Of a DNA stretch of 64,000 nt, positions 1 through 10,397 are shown piece by piece. The position numbers were made by a program, and so were the translations under genes. The stretch comes from Montifringilla adamsi (taxonomy: Eukaryota > Chordata > Aves > Passeriformes > Passeridae). Under the pieces are notes generated by a model. The model did not search any database, had not been told where the DNA came from, and was given only the letters and a program-made list of their open reading frames with translations. Position 1 is the stretch's first letter; every line of letters starts with the position of its first letter. The stretch lies in assembly GCA_017590115.1 (NCBI GenBank), contig JAGGNK010006113.1, forward strand, positions 1-64,000, given 5' to 3'.

Positions 1-178
1 CAGGGGCCAGCCAGAGCGTGCGCCACTTCCTTCATGGGGCACTCTGGCTGCGGGCAGAGCCCAGGAAACACCAGGGAGCAGAACGGAAGGGGTCTGTACT
101 GCATCAGCATCAAGACAGGACCATCACCTGCCACCTGTGATACCTGCATGCAAGGTGTCACTCTGCACTGAGGCCCAG
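1..178 (+). other. Open frame upstream of the ORF, starting with a copy of its C-terminal motif
   Basis: Read from base 2, this stretch stays in frame with the downstream ORF and has no stop. Bases 1-16 match the ORF's terminal coding bases 1594-1609 with one mismatch. Both encode RGQPE in the same frame, but here the sequence continues into RAPLPSW instead of reaching the stop. It may be the edge of an upstream tandem copy, or the 5' part of a longer exon. The remaining bases show no recognised motif. Confidence 0.4.
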
Positions 179-1615
179 ATGGGCTGGGATCACCTGGGAC
201 ACTCCAAGACAGAGGAGCTGATTAAGGTGCAGGGACAGCTTGGTGGCAAGACCTTCAGAGACCCTTATGGAGGCCTGGGCCCATACCTGTTAGAAGACTG
301 GTCCATCGTATCTCCCTGCACCTGCCAACCGTCAAATGCAAACCAAGAGGTGGATGTAGAGCATCAGGAGCTGCCCAGTGCCTGCAGCTCAACCCAAGGC
401 TCCACAGAAGAACCAGCGAAGTGCTCTGAGCTCCTGTCTGCGGCCCATTTGGCAGAGAAGAGATCTGCATCTGGAAACTCAGAGCACTGGGACACTCCTG
501 TAATGGAGCTGGAGGAAAAGTGGGAGGACGAAGAGGTCCCAGAAACACCGGCTGCAGGAGAGTGGGACAGCCGCCTGCAGAACTTGTTGCTTTCCCTGTT
601 GAAACAGATGGAGGTAGAGGAAGAAGCTTCTTCCCTGGATGGAGATCCCAGGAAAGAGGGGCACAGCAAGCTCCTTGTCACATCAGAGAGTGACAAAAGC
701 TCAAACTTCTCAGCTTCTCCTTTGTCTCAAGGCCCCGGTGAGGAGAGGGCAACTCATCTGCCAGCCAAGCATGCTGCACTTCACAAGCAGCTGTGCATGG
801 GGCCTGAAGATCTGCTCCACATGAAGTGCAAAAAGAGAGAGGAGCTGGAGAAGTTGGAGAAAGAGAAAATGGATGAAGAACTCTTTGGAGACATCTTCTC
901 CTCCACGAGCTGTGAAGAAAGCTCCATGACATCCAGCTGTGACCTCAGGTGTCCATCAAGTGCCAGTCTGGAGCCAGCTGCGGACCCCTCGGTGCCACAC
1001 AGCGCTTGCAGTGTGACCGAAGTTGCCAGAGAAGAGACAAAAAACTACTCTGAGCTTGGGTCTTCAGAGCAGCTGGCAGACTTGGGGTCTGACTCTGAGG
1101 ACTCGCCGTCCCTGGAAACCCTTCTGAACAAGCTCAGGTGGAAGTGGGAGCTAGAAGAAGTGGCAGGAGAGTGGGACAGTGAGGTAGAGAGCCCTTTGTC
1201 CATCCCGCTGCGAGATGAAGAGTTAGAGGCAGCGCCTACTCCTCCGGACAGCGACCTCAGTGACCAGGGGCACAGCGAGCCTCTCCCCTGGGAACGGCCC
1301 CACGAGGCAAAGGGGTTTGCGGTTTGCGCCTCGCCTGCCGATGCCACGGAGGAGGCCGAGGCAGCAGGCATGGAGGCTGGCCGTGCCCAGGCCATCGCTC
1401 GCCAGGGAAAGCACTGCGGGGATGAGCCGGCGTCAGGAGCTTGCCCGGTGCCTGCCCAGCCCCTGGCACGCAGCGTTCCTGCTGGCCCCGCTGGCAGCGC
1501 AGCCGTCCCGCAGCCCCCGGCCCCAGGGCCATGGCGCTCCATGGCCAAGACGGCCCGGCGGGCTCTGCGCCGCCTCTTCTCCTTCAGCTGCCTCAGGGGG
1601 CAGCCAGAGGAGTGA
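179..1615 (+). CDS. Uncharacterised acidic repeat-containing protein, 478 aa
   Basis: I do not recognise this protein's function. The frame runs uninterrupted from the first in-frame ATG at 179 to TGA at 1613-1615, and also has no stop upstream to base 2, so the true start may lie outside the window or in another exon. The ATG context is weak (C at -3, G at +4). Two diverged repeats are visible, at about residues 62-166 and 268-369. Each has a PSAC/HSAC start, a SELxS segment, a W-containing acidic stretch, the core AGEWDS (residues 126 and 329 onward) and a GHSxxL end. Between them lies a charged, probably helical stretch, KKREELEKLEKEKMDEEL (about 218-236). The last 24 residues (455-478) are basic, with KTARRALRRLFSF, and end in RGQPEE. 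There is no signal peptide or membrane segment. The 3' third is GC- and CpG-rich, unlike the rest of the window. The repeats conserved in protein and DNA argue against a chance ORF. My impression, unverified, is of a passerine multi-copy family. It could also be a degraded copy. Confidence 0.6.
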   Translation: MGWDHLGHSKTEELIKVQGQLGGKTFRDPYGGLGPYLLEDWSIVSPCTCQPSNANQEVDVEHQELPSACSSTQGSTEEPAKCSELLSAAHLAEKRSASGNSEHWDTPVMELEEKWEDEEVPETPAAGEWDSRLQNLLLSLLKQMEVEEEASSLDGDPRKEGHSKLLVTSESDKSSNFSASPLSQGPGEERATHLPAKHAALHKQLCMGPEDLLHMKCKKREELEKLEKEKMDEELFGDIFSSTSCEESSMTSSCDLRCPSSASLEPAADPSVPHSACSVTEVAREETKNYSELGSSEQLADLGSDSEDSPSLETLLNKLRWKWELEEVAGEWDSEVESPLSIPLRDEELEAAPTPPDSDLSDQGHSEPLPWERPHEAKGFAVCASPADATEEAEAAGMEAGRAQAIARQGKHCGDEPASGACPVPAQPLARSVPAGPAGSAAVPQPPAPGPWRSMAKTARRALRRLFSFSCLRGQPEE

Positions 1616-2330
1616 GCCCGGGCCCCAGCAGCAGGACCATGGCCAAAGATGCCGGCTCAGCCTGAGGACGCCCAGGGGCAGCAGCAGGTCCCAGAGGGAA
1701 TGGCAGCAGGGAGGTGAAAAGACGGGATGCATGGATGGATGGGTGGATGGTGGCCAAGGCAAGGACTTGCCAAAGGTAGGTCCTGCTGCCGGCCCCTGCC
1801 CCTCACCCCATGCCACCAGCAAGGCAGCCTGGTCAGGGAGAGCTGGCTGAGGAAGGATGTCAGTGCTGCACTGTATAATCCCACTGGAGCTCACTTTAAA
1901 CCCAGACTGCATTGTGGGTGTGTATCCCCACCTTGCACCCAGGGAGGGAGTTTTAGAAAGGGAGAAATCCTCCTTGGGCTTCAGCGTTGCTGGTGAATGA
2001 AGGCAAATCCATTCTCCTTTTACAGGGCTGCTAGGAATGTGCCTCTCTGCATGTCCTCTCGAGTGGAGAAGGGTGTTTACCCCAGATTAATCACCCGGGG
2101 TCCTCAACTCCACAAGAACCACTGAGACCCCAGTGCTACGACACGCAGGGTGACGAAGGACCGATGGGACGCTGCTGGAGACAAGTGTCCTGGACTGTCC
2201 TGTTTGATCTCTTCCCCATCCCAACCCACCCTCACTTTCCCCCCACTTTCCTTCTCACTCTCCTGTTTCATCTCTGTTTCATCGTCTCCCCCACATTTAT
2301 TGTTAAATAAATTCCCTTTTGTTGACTATG
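1616..2330 (+). other. Probable 3' UTR of the left-end ORF
   Basis: This is about 0.7 kb of non-coding sequence between the stop codon and an AATAAA signal. It includes a short GGAT/TGGA simple repeat at 1726-1753, a donor-like CAAAGGTAGGT around 1771-1781, and a pyrimidine-rich stretch from about 2205 to 2295. No repeat family was recognised with confidence. Assignment as UTR rests only on position and the poly(A) signal. Confidence 0.4.
2306..2311 (+). promoter_or_regulatory. Candidate poly(A) signal AATAAA
   Basis: A canonical AATAAA lies about 690 bases after the stop codon and is followed within 10-25 bases by a T/GT-rich stretch (TTTTGTTGACTATGGT). That is the expected order for a cleavage and polyadenylation site. 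AATAAA also occurs by chance in AT-rich DNA. Confidence 0.45.
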
Positions 2331-2403
2331 GTAGATCATTTTCTCGACACCTTAATTAATGCTGAGGCATCTCTCACTAATTTCACCTTAATGGGGGCAC
2401 ACT

Positions 2404-2450
2404 TTGCACACAGCACTCGAGGTGTGACCTTACCTGTGCCCTGATGCAGA
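2404..2450 (-). mobile_element. CR1: CR1 LINE fragment, internal part
   Basis: On the minus strand it reads as the CR1 3'-region block GTCACACCTCGAGTGCTGTG. Only about 45 bases are recognisable. Confidence 0.5.
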
Positions 2451-3434
2451 ATTGTCTTTGTGATAGAATGATTTTTCTAGAAAAGGGTAGTCCTGTACAT
2501 GTTTCGTTCACCAATCTCATTCCCTGGAATGGTCTAAGACTGTGTGAGCTTATTAGGGCACAAATTCTAACCAAAAAACCAAAGAATGCATCACTCTTAA
2601 AGTATAATATCCAAAGACTTTGCGAACTGCATTTGAACTTTTCTTCCAAAGCAGGTCTTGGGGTGAGCTGCAGCCTGCTTGGACTGCCTTGGACTAACCA
2701 GACCAGATGGACGACCTAAAGTGTATTTTGGAGGACTGAAGAATATTCAAGCTCTTCCCTTTCTAGAGAAAACCTGGGCTCTGATCGTTACATCTTTCAA
2801 TGCTGGTGCAAAGTGTAATAGTCTGGACTTTAGGCTGAACTGGAACCCAGCCTGACCCAGTGTGTGGATTTATATTTGGTGCTGCAGGCCATGACAGATT
2901 TTTGCTCCTTAGTAAAACTCTCCTATCTAAAAATTCCCTCTTGGAGTCTTGCTCAAAGCCATTTGGAAGGCACCAGGAGATGGAATTGTCATTAGAGGTC
3001 ATGTGGCAACCCCCAAATATAAAAGGATCTGCTCTTCCTGTGCTCCACTCTTCTCATTAGGCAGTTTCTCCTGGAGGTGCAGAGCTGCATTTTTGCTGTT
3101 GATGGCTCCTGCCAATTCTCCTCCAGAAGATGGCAGAGGCTGGATTTGCTCTGCAATGTCTTTTGGCACTGACAGAAAACTGGGGATGTTATTTACAGAG
3201 GTTTTTGTGACAGTGCAGGGAGGGCTGAGGGACATTTGCCTGTGGATAGCAGTGAAATTTAAGACTCTGCTGTGTTTTATTTATGGCGTGTTTCCAGATG
3301 CTGGGCACAGAAATAATTTGCTTAATAAATAATACAAATAAACAGACATCCAGCGCCTTGTGCTCACAGCCCAGACAGCCACACACAGAGCCACAGCCTG
3401 CCAGGGAGCTGGAGGCTTTGGAGCAGTTCTGTTT
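2451..3434. other. Unique sequence, no gene seen
   Basis: No repeat, RNA gene or credible ORF is visible. The short ORFs here lack any protein-like composition bias or motif. Confidence 0.6.
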
Positions 3435-3775
3435 TCATGGAATCCTTCAGGATGGAAAAGACCTTCAAGATCATTTGGTCCAATTTTTGACTGAATACCA
3501 CCACATCCACCAAACCAAGTACAATGCCTTCACATTTTTGAGCACTAGAGGGATGATATCTCCACCATTTCCTTGTGCAGTCCACTCCAATGCTTAACCA
3601 TCGTTTGAGTGAAGAAATTTTTCGTAATATCCAACCTGGATCTGCTTTGTCATAGCTTGAGGCCCTTTCCTCTTGTGCCATTCTTTCCTGGGATAAGAAA
3701 CCAGCTCTCACCTCACTCAGCCTCCATTCAGTGGTTGTAGAGAGCAATGAGGGCTCCCCTGAGCCTCATTTTCTC
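3435..3775 (-). mobile_element. CR1: CR1 LINE 3' fragment
   Basis: Read left to right it gives the reversed CR1 order. The 'gatggaaaagaccttcaaga' end block at 3452 comes first, then the 'cagtccactccaatgcttaa' block near 3580. 'gaagaaatttttcgtaatat' follows near 3612, then 'cttgaggccctttcctcttg', and finally 'gagagcaatgagggctcccc' near 3740. It lacks the 5' part of the element. Confidence 0.85.
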
Positions 3776-4004
3776 CTTTTTAAGGTCTTCCTCAAGCCAT
3801 TACTGTAATGAGTGACCAAGGACTGGACAATTCCTTTTCCAGCCATTTTCCTCTCTTTCCAGAGCCCCATCAAGTATCCCAGGGGAAAGTGAACAGCATA
3901 TTACCCCCTGTGCTGGATGATGTGATTTCAGTATCTTTAGGCACCAGAGTTAACCTTGGGAAAACTATTCCAGGCACTAAAATCTGGGAATTTTAATTTA
4001 CATT

Positions 4005-4165
4005 GTCAAGCATTGGAACAAGCTCCCCAGAGAAGTGGTGGAGTCACCATCCCTGGATGTGTTCAAAGAGGGTGTGGATGAAGACAGGGTTTAATGGTGT
4101 TGACAGTTGGACTGGATGAACTTAGAGCACTTTTCCAACCTTTGCAATTCTGTAATTCCATGATT
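4005..4165 (+). mobile_element. CR1: CR1 LINE 3' end
   Basis: Contains 'caagcattggaacaagctcc', 'gtggtggagtcaccatccct' and 'cacttttccaacctttgcaa' in CR1 order, ending in a degenerate 'ttctgtaattccatgattt' tail. Confidence 0.85.
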
Positions 4166-4380
4166 TGGGTGATGTGCCAGGTCCCTCCATCCCGGTTGAA
4201 GAAGTGATGTGTAGAGTCACCACGTTGGCCTGGTCTTTGGTTCCTGGACCAATTTTAGGTGTCCCAAAATGTCTAACAGGCTGTAGGAGGGAATGGGGCT
4301 CCTCTTGGCTCTTGTAAATGCATAGGTATGGTTGATGAAAGTTTCAATAAATTCAGTGCCAAGGCAGCTGAATCACACTT

Positions 4381-4442
4381 AGGCTGTAGAGAACTAGATG
4401 AACTTGAAGGTTTTATCCAACCCAACCCATTCTGTGATTTAT
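4381..4442 (+). mobile_element. CR1: CR1 LINE terminal scrap
   Basis: Only the last block is present: 'agatgaacttgaaggttt' followed by 'caacccaacccattctgtga'. Confidence 0.5.
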
Positions 4443-4599
4443 CTCATCCTAAACCAGATGTGCCTTTTGTCAGGTTATTCACACTCTAAACTCTATTCAG
4501 TCTGTTGTTTGGATTGTCTTTAGTTGTAATGAGAATGAAGTTAATTAAATGAAGACTATAAGTTACAGACACCCCAAATTAGGCAGATGAATCCCATTC

Positions 4600-4680
4600 T
4601 TCTGTGCCTCAGTTTCTCCACAGGAAGAATTTAATTAATGCCAGTTTCTTATCTTGTAAGGCTAAATAAAAATATCAGCG
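4600..4680 (-). repeat. Possible ancient MIR-like SINE remnant
   Basis: 'tctgtgcctcagtttctcca' followed by a degenerate 'taatgccag...' stretch matches the reversed core-to-3' part of amniote MIR-type SINEs. The complementary strand reads tggagaaactgaggcacaga. It is diverged and the limits are approximate. Confidence 0.45.
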
Positions 4681-4689
4681 TATTCAACA

Positions 4690-7278
4690 GTAGAGAAAAT
4701 TAGGTCAATATTCCTCTGTTATGTCTTCATGGATTGAAATGACTGGTTGGGAGAAGACACCAGGTCCGGCTAAGATCAGACAGATATAAAAAACATATTT
4801 AAGGCATTTTTTCCTCCTCACATGCACATTCTGGATGGAGTTCCAGAGCAGAGTTTTTATTCCCTTCTTTCCCCTCAGAGAGAACACATTTTCTCCATCT
4901 ACAAGGATGAAGAAAGAGTCATGTCAAGAGCAGAGTGACAGCGGTAAATGGATAATAAATGTTTTTACATGAGCTGTTCCAGCTATGGCTGGGGTGAAAT
5001 CATTCCAGGAGACAGCAGGAACAGCACAAAGTAATTTGTAATCTTCAGGAGTGCATGTCCTGGGACACCCAAACCCAAAACACATGTTAACACCAGGACA
5101 GGGAGACTTTAAATGCTGCTGTTTAAAGTTTTTAAAGTTTAAAGGTGTGTCAGACAGAAAAAGGAGACAGAGGGTGCTGAGAAATTCCTAGGGAAATGAA
5201 GGATAGTAGAGAGAAAGTACAGAGACTGGAGAAACAGAAAAAAAGAGATTTTTATTTTTTTTTCAAACATTTGGTGTCTACTCTGGAGCCTTTCTTCTTC
5301 TGTTTGAGGTAAATAGTTAAAGTTCTAAAAAATGGAGGAATAGTCACTGAAGCCACTAGATTTTATACGCAAAATTCCACATCCACGGACTAAGTTTTGG
5401 TGACCCAGCTCAGACAGAACACTTTACATAAATATCAGAATAATTTAGGTCAGATATCCTCTTTTGAAGTAACCAGTCCAAAAACCTGTTCCAAATAGGG
5501 CCAAGCAGTTCAGGTCACTCAATTTCCAGTCAAATTTTAGTATCTCCAAGAGTTGGGATCCATCTTCTCTTAAGGAATCCTTTCCTTAGAGGGTTTCATA
5601 CAACAATAGGATTTCCCTTCACCTTGAATATGGACACATTTTCTACTCCCAGCTTCCCCTTGCAAATCCTTGTATTTCCATCTTTCCCAACCTTCTTGGT
5701 TGACTCAGTGTCTTTTTTGAACTGGAGAACCCGAACAAGGACAAATTATCTGTATTTCTCTTTCTTTCCTTAGGCAGCAGGAGGTCAGTAACATGCCTGA
5801 GCCTTTCCAGGTTTAATCCTATTCCCTGAGTCAAGGCTGTGACAGGAGAAAACCAATTCCTGGTGTCTTCCCTGCCCTTCTGGCTGTTCTCTGGTGCTTG
5901 GGACAGGACAGCAGCTTCTGTTGACAGTGGCACCAGAAAGGCCAAATACCTTTTAAAAGCTGTTTATAATTAATTGAATGCTGGTATTGTGAGTCACTTT
6001 AATACATGTTCAGTATCACTTGGCCCCTCTGATATAGGTTACAACCTGAAGGAATTGAAATTAATGGATGGCCTGAGTACCATTCATCAGCGATCAGCAG
6101 CAGCCACGGGGTGTGTCAGAAGCAGTTTCCTTCACAGTATGAAAGAGAGGGAAGGAAAAGTTCACACTTTAAACTTCCATTTCAATACACTTAAAAGCCA
6201 GATTAGAATGAAAAAGGTGGCTTTTTCTCTCAGCTTGAAACCTGAATGCAGAACAAAATAATTTGATTCCATATTTGAAGGCATGTCCCACTGAGTTATT
6301 CAGTAATCAAAACACATTTGCTGTTTTCTCTTTGCTTTCATGGATACACACATGGGAGTGTGTGGGTACTGCCTGAAATCAACCTGAGCATTGAAGGAGC
6401 TGGCAAACTTGACCGATTCTCTGTTCCCAAACCACCCTATCCAGGAGGTGATAGAGTGACTCCGCTGAGGTTTCTGCAGTGGCTTCAAAGGATCAGGCAT
6501 CTGCTCCAGTGTGCACCTGGAGGAGGAGAAATGTTCATTTTTCCCCCAGAGGGACAGAAACAGGCATGTTCATATTGCTCTTTCCACCATTCTGAAGTAT
6601 CCTGACTGGTTTTTTTTACCCAGGCTCAGCTAATTCCCAACAATAACTTGTCCAGGAGGACTGACAGGGTTTTTTACAGAGCCCTTCTGCCAACTCTTCA
6701 TCTCTGAGCAGTGAAGGGTGAATGTATTCTTCTCTGGGTGACTAAAAGCCAGAGGGAGAGAAGAACAAAACTGACGGCAAGTGGAAAGCTCAAGATGATG
6801 GAAGAAATTCCTTTTGGATGAAATCCCTCTACAATTAAATGTTTGTAAGCTGCAGACTTCTGTCTTGAGAGGGAAAAGAGTCGAGTCAGCCTTTGGACCT
6901 GTGCTACCTGGATTAAGAAATCAGAGCACCTCAGGGAGATTAAAAATTCCTCTCCCCAATCCAGAGCCAGTGTCCAGGAGACAAGGGCACTTCAGCAACC
7001 ATCCTGGCAAATGTCCATGCCTGCCTCCATCTACTTCTGCCTCTGTTTTAGGCAGACTGTGATTAAAGATCAGTGTGAAACAGCTCACATATCATCCAGA
7101 TAAGCCTAAACAGGCTGATGAAATCACCTCAGGCCCTGAGAAATGTGTTTCAAGGGTGTTGGTGACAGATCTTCACCCACAGCATTGATGTGCCATAGTG
7201 GGAATTTTTGTCACTTTGAATTCAGCTCCAGCCTGGTGGGACTGAGCAGCTGCCAGTGCCAGCCCAGTAACAAACCCA
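4690..7278. other. Unique AT-rich sequence, no gene seen
   Basis: No repeat family or coding signal was recognised in 2.6 kb. A small cluster of TTTAAAGTTT-like words lies at 5110-5145, and a short T-run near 5251-5270. ORFs up to 100 codons occur but look random. Confidence 0.6.
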
Positions 7279-7500
7279 GGATCACAAAGTCATTCATTAA
7301 AGTTGGAAAAGACCTTTGAGGTCATCCATAACCACTAAGCCACATTGTGAAGTGTCATTTCTACCCATTTTTTGAACAATTCCAAAGATGGTGACCCCAG
7401 AACTTCCCTGGGCAGCCTGTTCCAAGAGCTTGACCACTCTTCCAGTGCAGAATTTTTTCCTACTATTCATCGTAATTTCTCCTATTGTCCAGCTCATCAC
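7279..7500 (-). mobile_element. CR1: CR1 LINE 3' fragment
   Basis: Starts with a degraded tail ('cattcattaaagttggaaaa'), then 'gacctttgaggtcatc', 'cctgggcagcctgttccaag', and the 'ttttttcctactattc' block. Old and diverged. Confidence 0.75.
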
Positions 7501-8592
7501 TGGACTGGTGCTATGGACAGCTCACACAGCACAAAATACTGCATTTTATGGTTTTCCTTCTGGAGAAGACAAAAATGTCTTCTTCCAACAATTTAAGGGA
7601 TGTTTTAGGGAACACCCAGGTTCCAAGGGATGAGTTTTGAGTGAAAATCAGAATCTGAGAAGACAGAAGATGCTGTTCAGTGAGGAACTGACCACTTTGC
7701 CCCTGTGATATGGAAATAGCTGTTCTTTCTTTCTGCTCTCTCCATTGGCCTAAGCAGAAATGCTGGAAATACAGCTGGAATTATTTGTGCTTATATAATC
7801 AAGCCACATCTATGCAAAATTGCTTCTTAATGACTCATCACAGCACACTGTTTGTCTTCTCCTGCCAACCAGCTGACTGAGAGGAGTTGCTAGACCTCAG
7901 ATTCCTCCCAGGCAGCCTCTATAAACATTTGAGTTTTATTAGCTGTTTATAAATTATATCAAAATACATCAGGCACCCATGGCAGGGACAGAACAGCGAT
8001 TGCGACATGTAATAAATAACAAGAGCATGGGATGAAAACAGATATATACATTTTAAAGTGCACCTGAGGCACATTAGAGTAATTGCATAATATGTTTTGA
8101 CTTAATAAGAAGATGCACTTTGTGTAAAGACAGCGCTTAAAGTGGCTTTCCCTGACTGATTTATGAAATGTAAATGTTTACACATCCACTGTGTATCCTG
8201 AGGCTTGGAGGAATAAAGTCAAAACAACCTTGGGGTTGGGAATACATTTCGCTGGGTACAGGAAAATACTCCTCTCACTTCCACTTGACCAAGCTGGAAT
8301 TGTGATGAGTTGTCTCTGAGGACAAAATGGGGCTTAAAAGAGGCAAAACAGATGCACACAACTCAAAATGCACATTTCTTCTCATATGACAGACAAAATA
8401 ATGAGATGTTTGAGCAGCTTCCACGGGGAGATGATAGTTTCCCCATTGTTTGATTTCATTGAGATGCAATGACCTAATCACTCCCCCCTCCCCCTGCCAA
8501 AAGGAATAAAATAAAAATGTTTTTTGTCTGTAAAATCAGACATTATGTACATGATTATGTGTATAAATTATACAGATATATAGATATGTGTA
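7501..8592. other. Unique AT-rich sequence; possible conserved element at 7780-8190
   Basis: No gene. The segment 7780-8190 is free of recognised repeats and rich in TTAAT/ATTAG/AATTATA words and in balanced AT composition, as seen in vertebrate conserved non-coding elements. Conservation itself cannot be judged from one sequence. Confidence 0.35.
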
Positions 8593-8750
8593 TCCCCAGA
8601 GAGGGGGTGGAGTCACCATCCCTGAAAGTGTTGAAAAAATGAGTAGATCTGGCACTGGGGATACATTTTAGTAGGAATGTGGTATTTGGTTGAAAGTTAG
8701 ACTTCATCTTGGAGGTCTTTTCCAAATTTAAGGGTTCTCTGATTCTCTGT
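8593..8750 (+). mobile_element. CR1: CR1 LINE 3' end
   Basis: 'gggggtggagtcaccatccc', 'gtagatctggcactggggat', 'ggtcttttccaaatttaagg' and a 'ctctgattctctg' tail, in CR1 sense order. Confidence 0.8.
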
Positions 8751-9365
8751 ATCCTAAGTCAGAGAGACAATTCTCAAAGGACCAAAGGAGAAGAAATCAA
8801 TAATTCTTGCTAAACCTGAAATCTCTGACCTTAGGCTGGACAAAGGACTTAACACTTTCCTTCCTCCCTGGAAAAGACTCCCTCTAAGTTTAGTTCTTCT
8901 GCAAGCTTTTGAATGAATGGAGTCCAAACCTCTCTGGGGAGATTCCCACTGACTTTGGCAGGGTTTAAATCCTATTCAGTATGCCTAAGTGGGAATTCAC
9001 AATAGGCTCACCTTGATTTAATGCTGATCTTTTAAAAATTGTGGGCTTGTCTACGTATTTTGAACGCACACTTTTAGTTAATTACTTGTATGATGTCACC
9101 CACTTCTGTATCTCAGATTATTTTTCAGTTATGGATTCATGTGCCCTCTGAGGCATATTCAGTGTTGTCAGTTGGGCAGAATCCTTCATCCTTATTCAAT
9201 AACAAATCTGGGAAACGGGGTTTCCATACTTGTAGTGGTTGCACTGGAAGACAAACATTGTAAATAATGAACATCAACCTTTCCTCATCCTTTTTGTCCT
9301 AGTTTTTATTGCTGAGCAGATGTGCTATGGGGAAAATTAACTCCATCCCAGCCAGACCCAACACA
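8751..9365. other. Unique sequence, no gene seen
   Basis: Nothing recognisable. The short frames are random-looking. Confidence 0.55.
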
Positions 9366-9895
9366 AATGTTGCACCTTGAGTTCTGTGTCCAGTTCTGGA
9401 TCCCTCATTTCAAGAAAGTTGTTGAGGTACTGGAGAGTGTCCAGAGAAGGGCAACAAAGCTGAAGATGAAGGTTCTAGAGAGTGAGTCCCATGAGGAGTG
9501 GCTGAGGAAGCTGGGGGAGCTTAACCTGGGGAAAAGAAGGCTCAGAGGAGACCTCATTGCTCTTTACAATCACCTGGATTGTAAAGAGGAGGGTGAAGCC
9601 AGGTGAGGGCTGACCTTTTCTCCCTGGGAACAAGGGACAGGACAAGAGAAAACAGCCTCCAGCTGCACCGGTGGAGGTTCAGGTTGGACATCAGGAAGAA
9701 TTTCTTCATGGAAAGGGTTGTGAAGACTTGGAAAAGCTACCCAGGGAGGTGGTGGGGTCCCCATCCCTGAAGGTTGGGAATGACTGGATGTGGCACTCAT
9801 TGCTCTGGTCTGGGTGACAGTGGGGTGATCATAGGCTGGACTCAATTATATTGAAGTTTTTTTCCAACTTAAATGACTGGGATTTGGTGAAAGAG
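9366..9895 (+). mobile_element. CR1: CR1 LINE 3' fragment, about 530 bp
   Basis: One of the longer copies. Its blocks are 'gagtgtccagagaagggcaa' (9437), 'gaggagtggctgaggaagct', 'aggctcagaggagacctcat' (9538), 'ggttggacatcaggaagaat' and 'cccagggaggtggtggggtc', with a degraded end near 9880. The 94-codon ORF here is part of the LINE 3' region and not a host gene. Confidence 0.9.
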
Positions 9896-10397
9896 GAAGA
9901 CAAGTCCTGGCTGGAGCAGTAGATAAAAGCTGCAGCTCTGTCACGGTGCACAAAGATTTCAGATCTAACTCAAACCCAGCCATGCAGCACAAAGCAAACA
10001 GGAGCTGCAAAATCCCACAAGAAGGATAAATTAGCTCATGCTTCATTCCATCCTGGCTCAGTTAATACACTGATACTCGAGTTAATGAATTTAAAATCAA
10101 CTTGAATGCATCTGAAATGTTCTGGGGTTTGTAGACCTGGTTTCCACTTTTTTTTTCCACTCTGAAGGACACTCCATGAAACCAAGCACCTGTCTGGGTC
10201 CTGATTTTCCCACTGCAAAAGGCACTAAATAACAGACTCCTAAATAACAGGGATCAACCAAGCCATGGTGAAGAACTTGCACTGTGCTCAGAGTTTGCAG
10301 CCAGTTCACATAATGGACATTCAGTTGGTGGTTTTACGAGTTTCCTTAAGCCTTCAGCAATGCCTAAATATTGTGGAAATACGAACAGAGTATGAAG
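9896..10397. other. Unique sequence, no gene seen
   Basis: No recognised repeat or coding signal. It may include the unrecognised 5' part of the adjacent LTR. Confidence 0.5.

Noticed and set aside
1776..1781. GTAGGT splice donor after the stop codon
   Set aside because: A good match to the donor consensus, but no matching acceptor or second coding exon could be argued. Kept only as a remark in the UTR entry.
1260..1912. Several overlapping ORFs of 60-196 codons on both strands
   Set aside because: Shadow frames caused by the GC-rich 3' end of the main ORF. They lack the repeat structure seen in the main frame.
9322..9606. 94-codon ORF with a CRESVQRR-like peptide pattern
   Set aside because: It is the CR1 3' region in sense. 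The peptide around [11 protein letters not shown] is LINE-derived, and no intact LINE protein is present.
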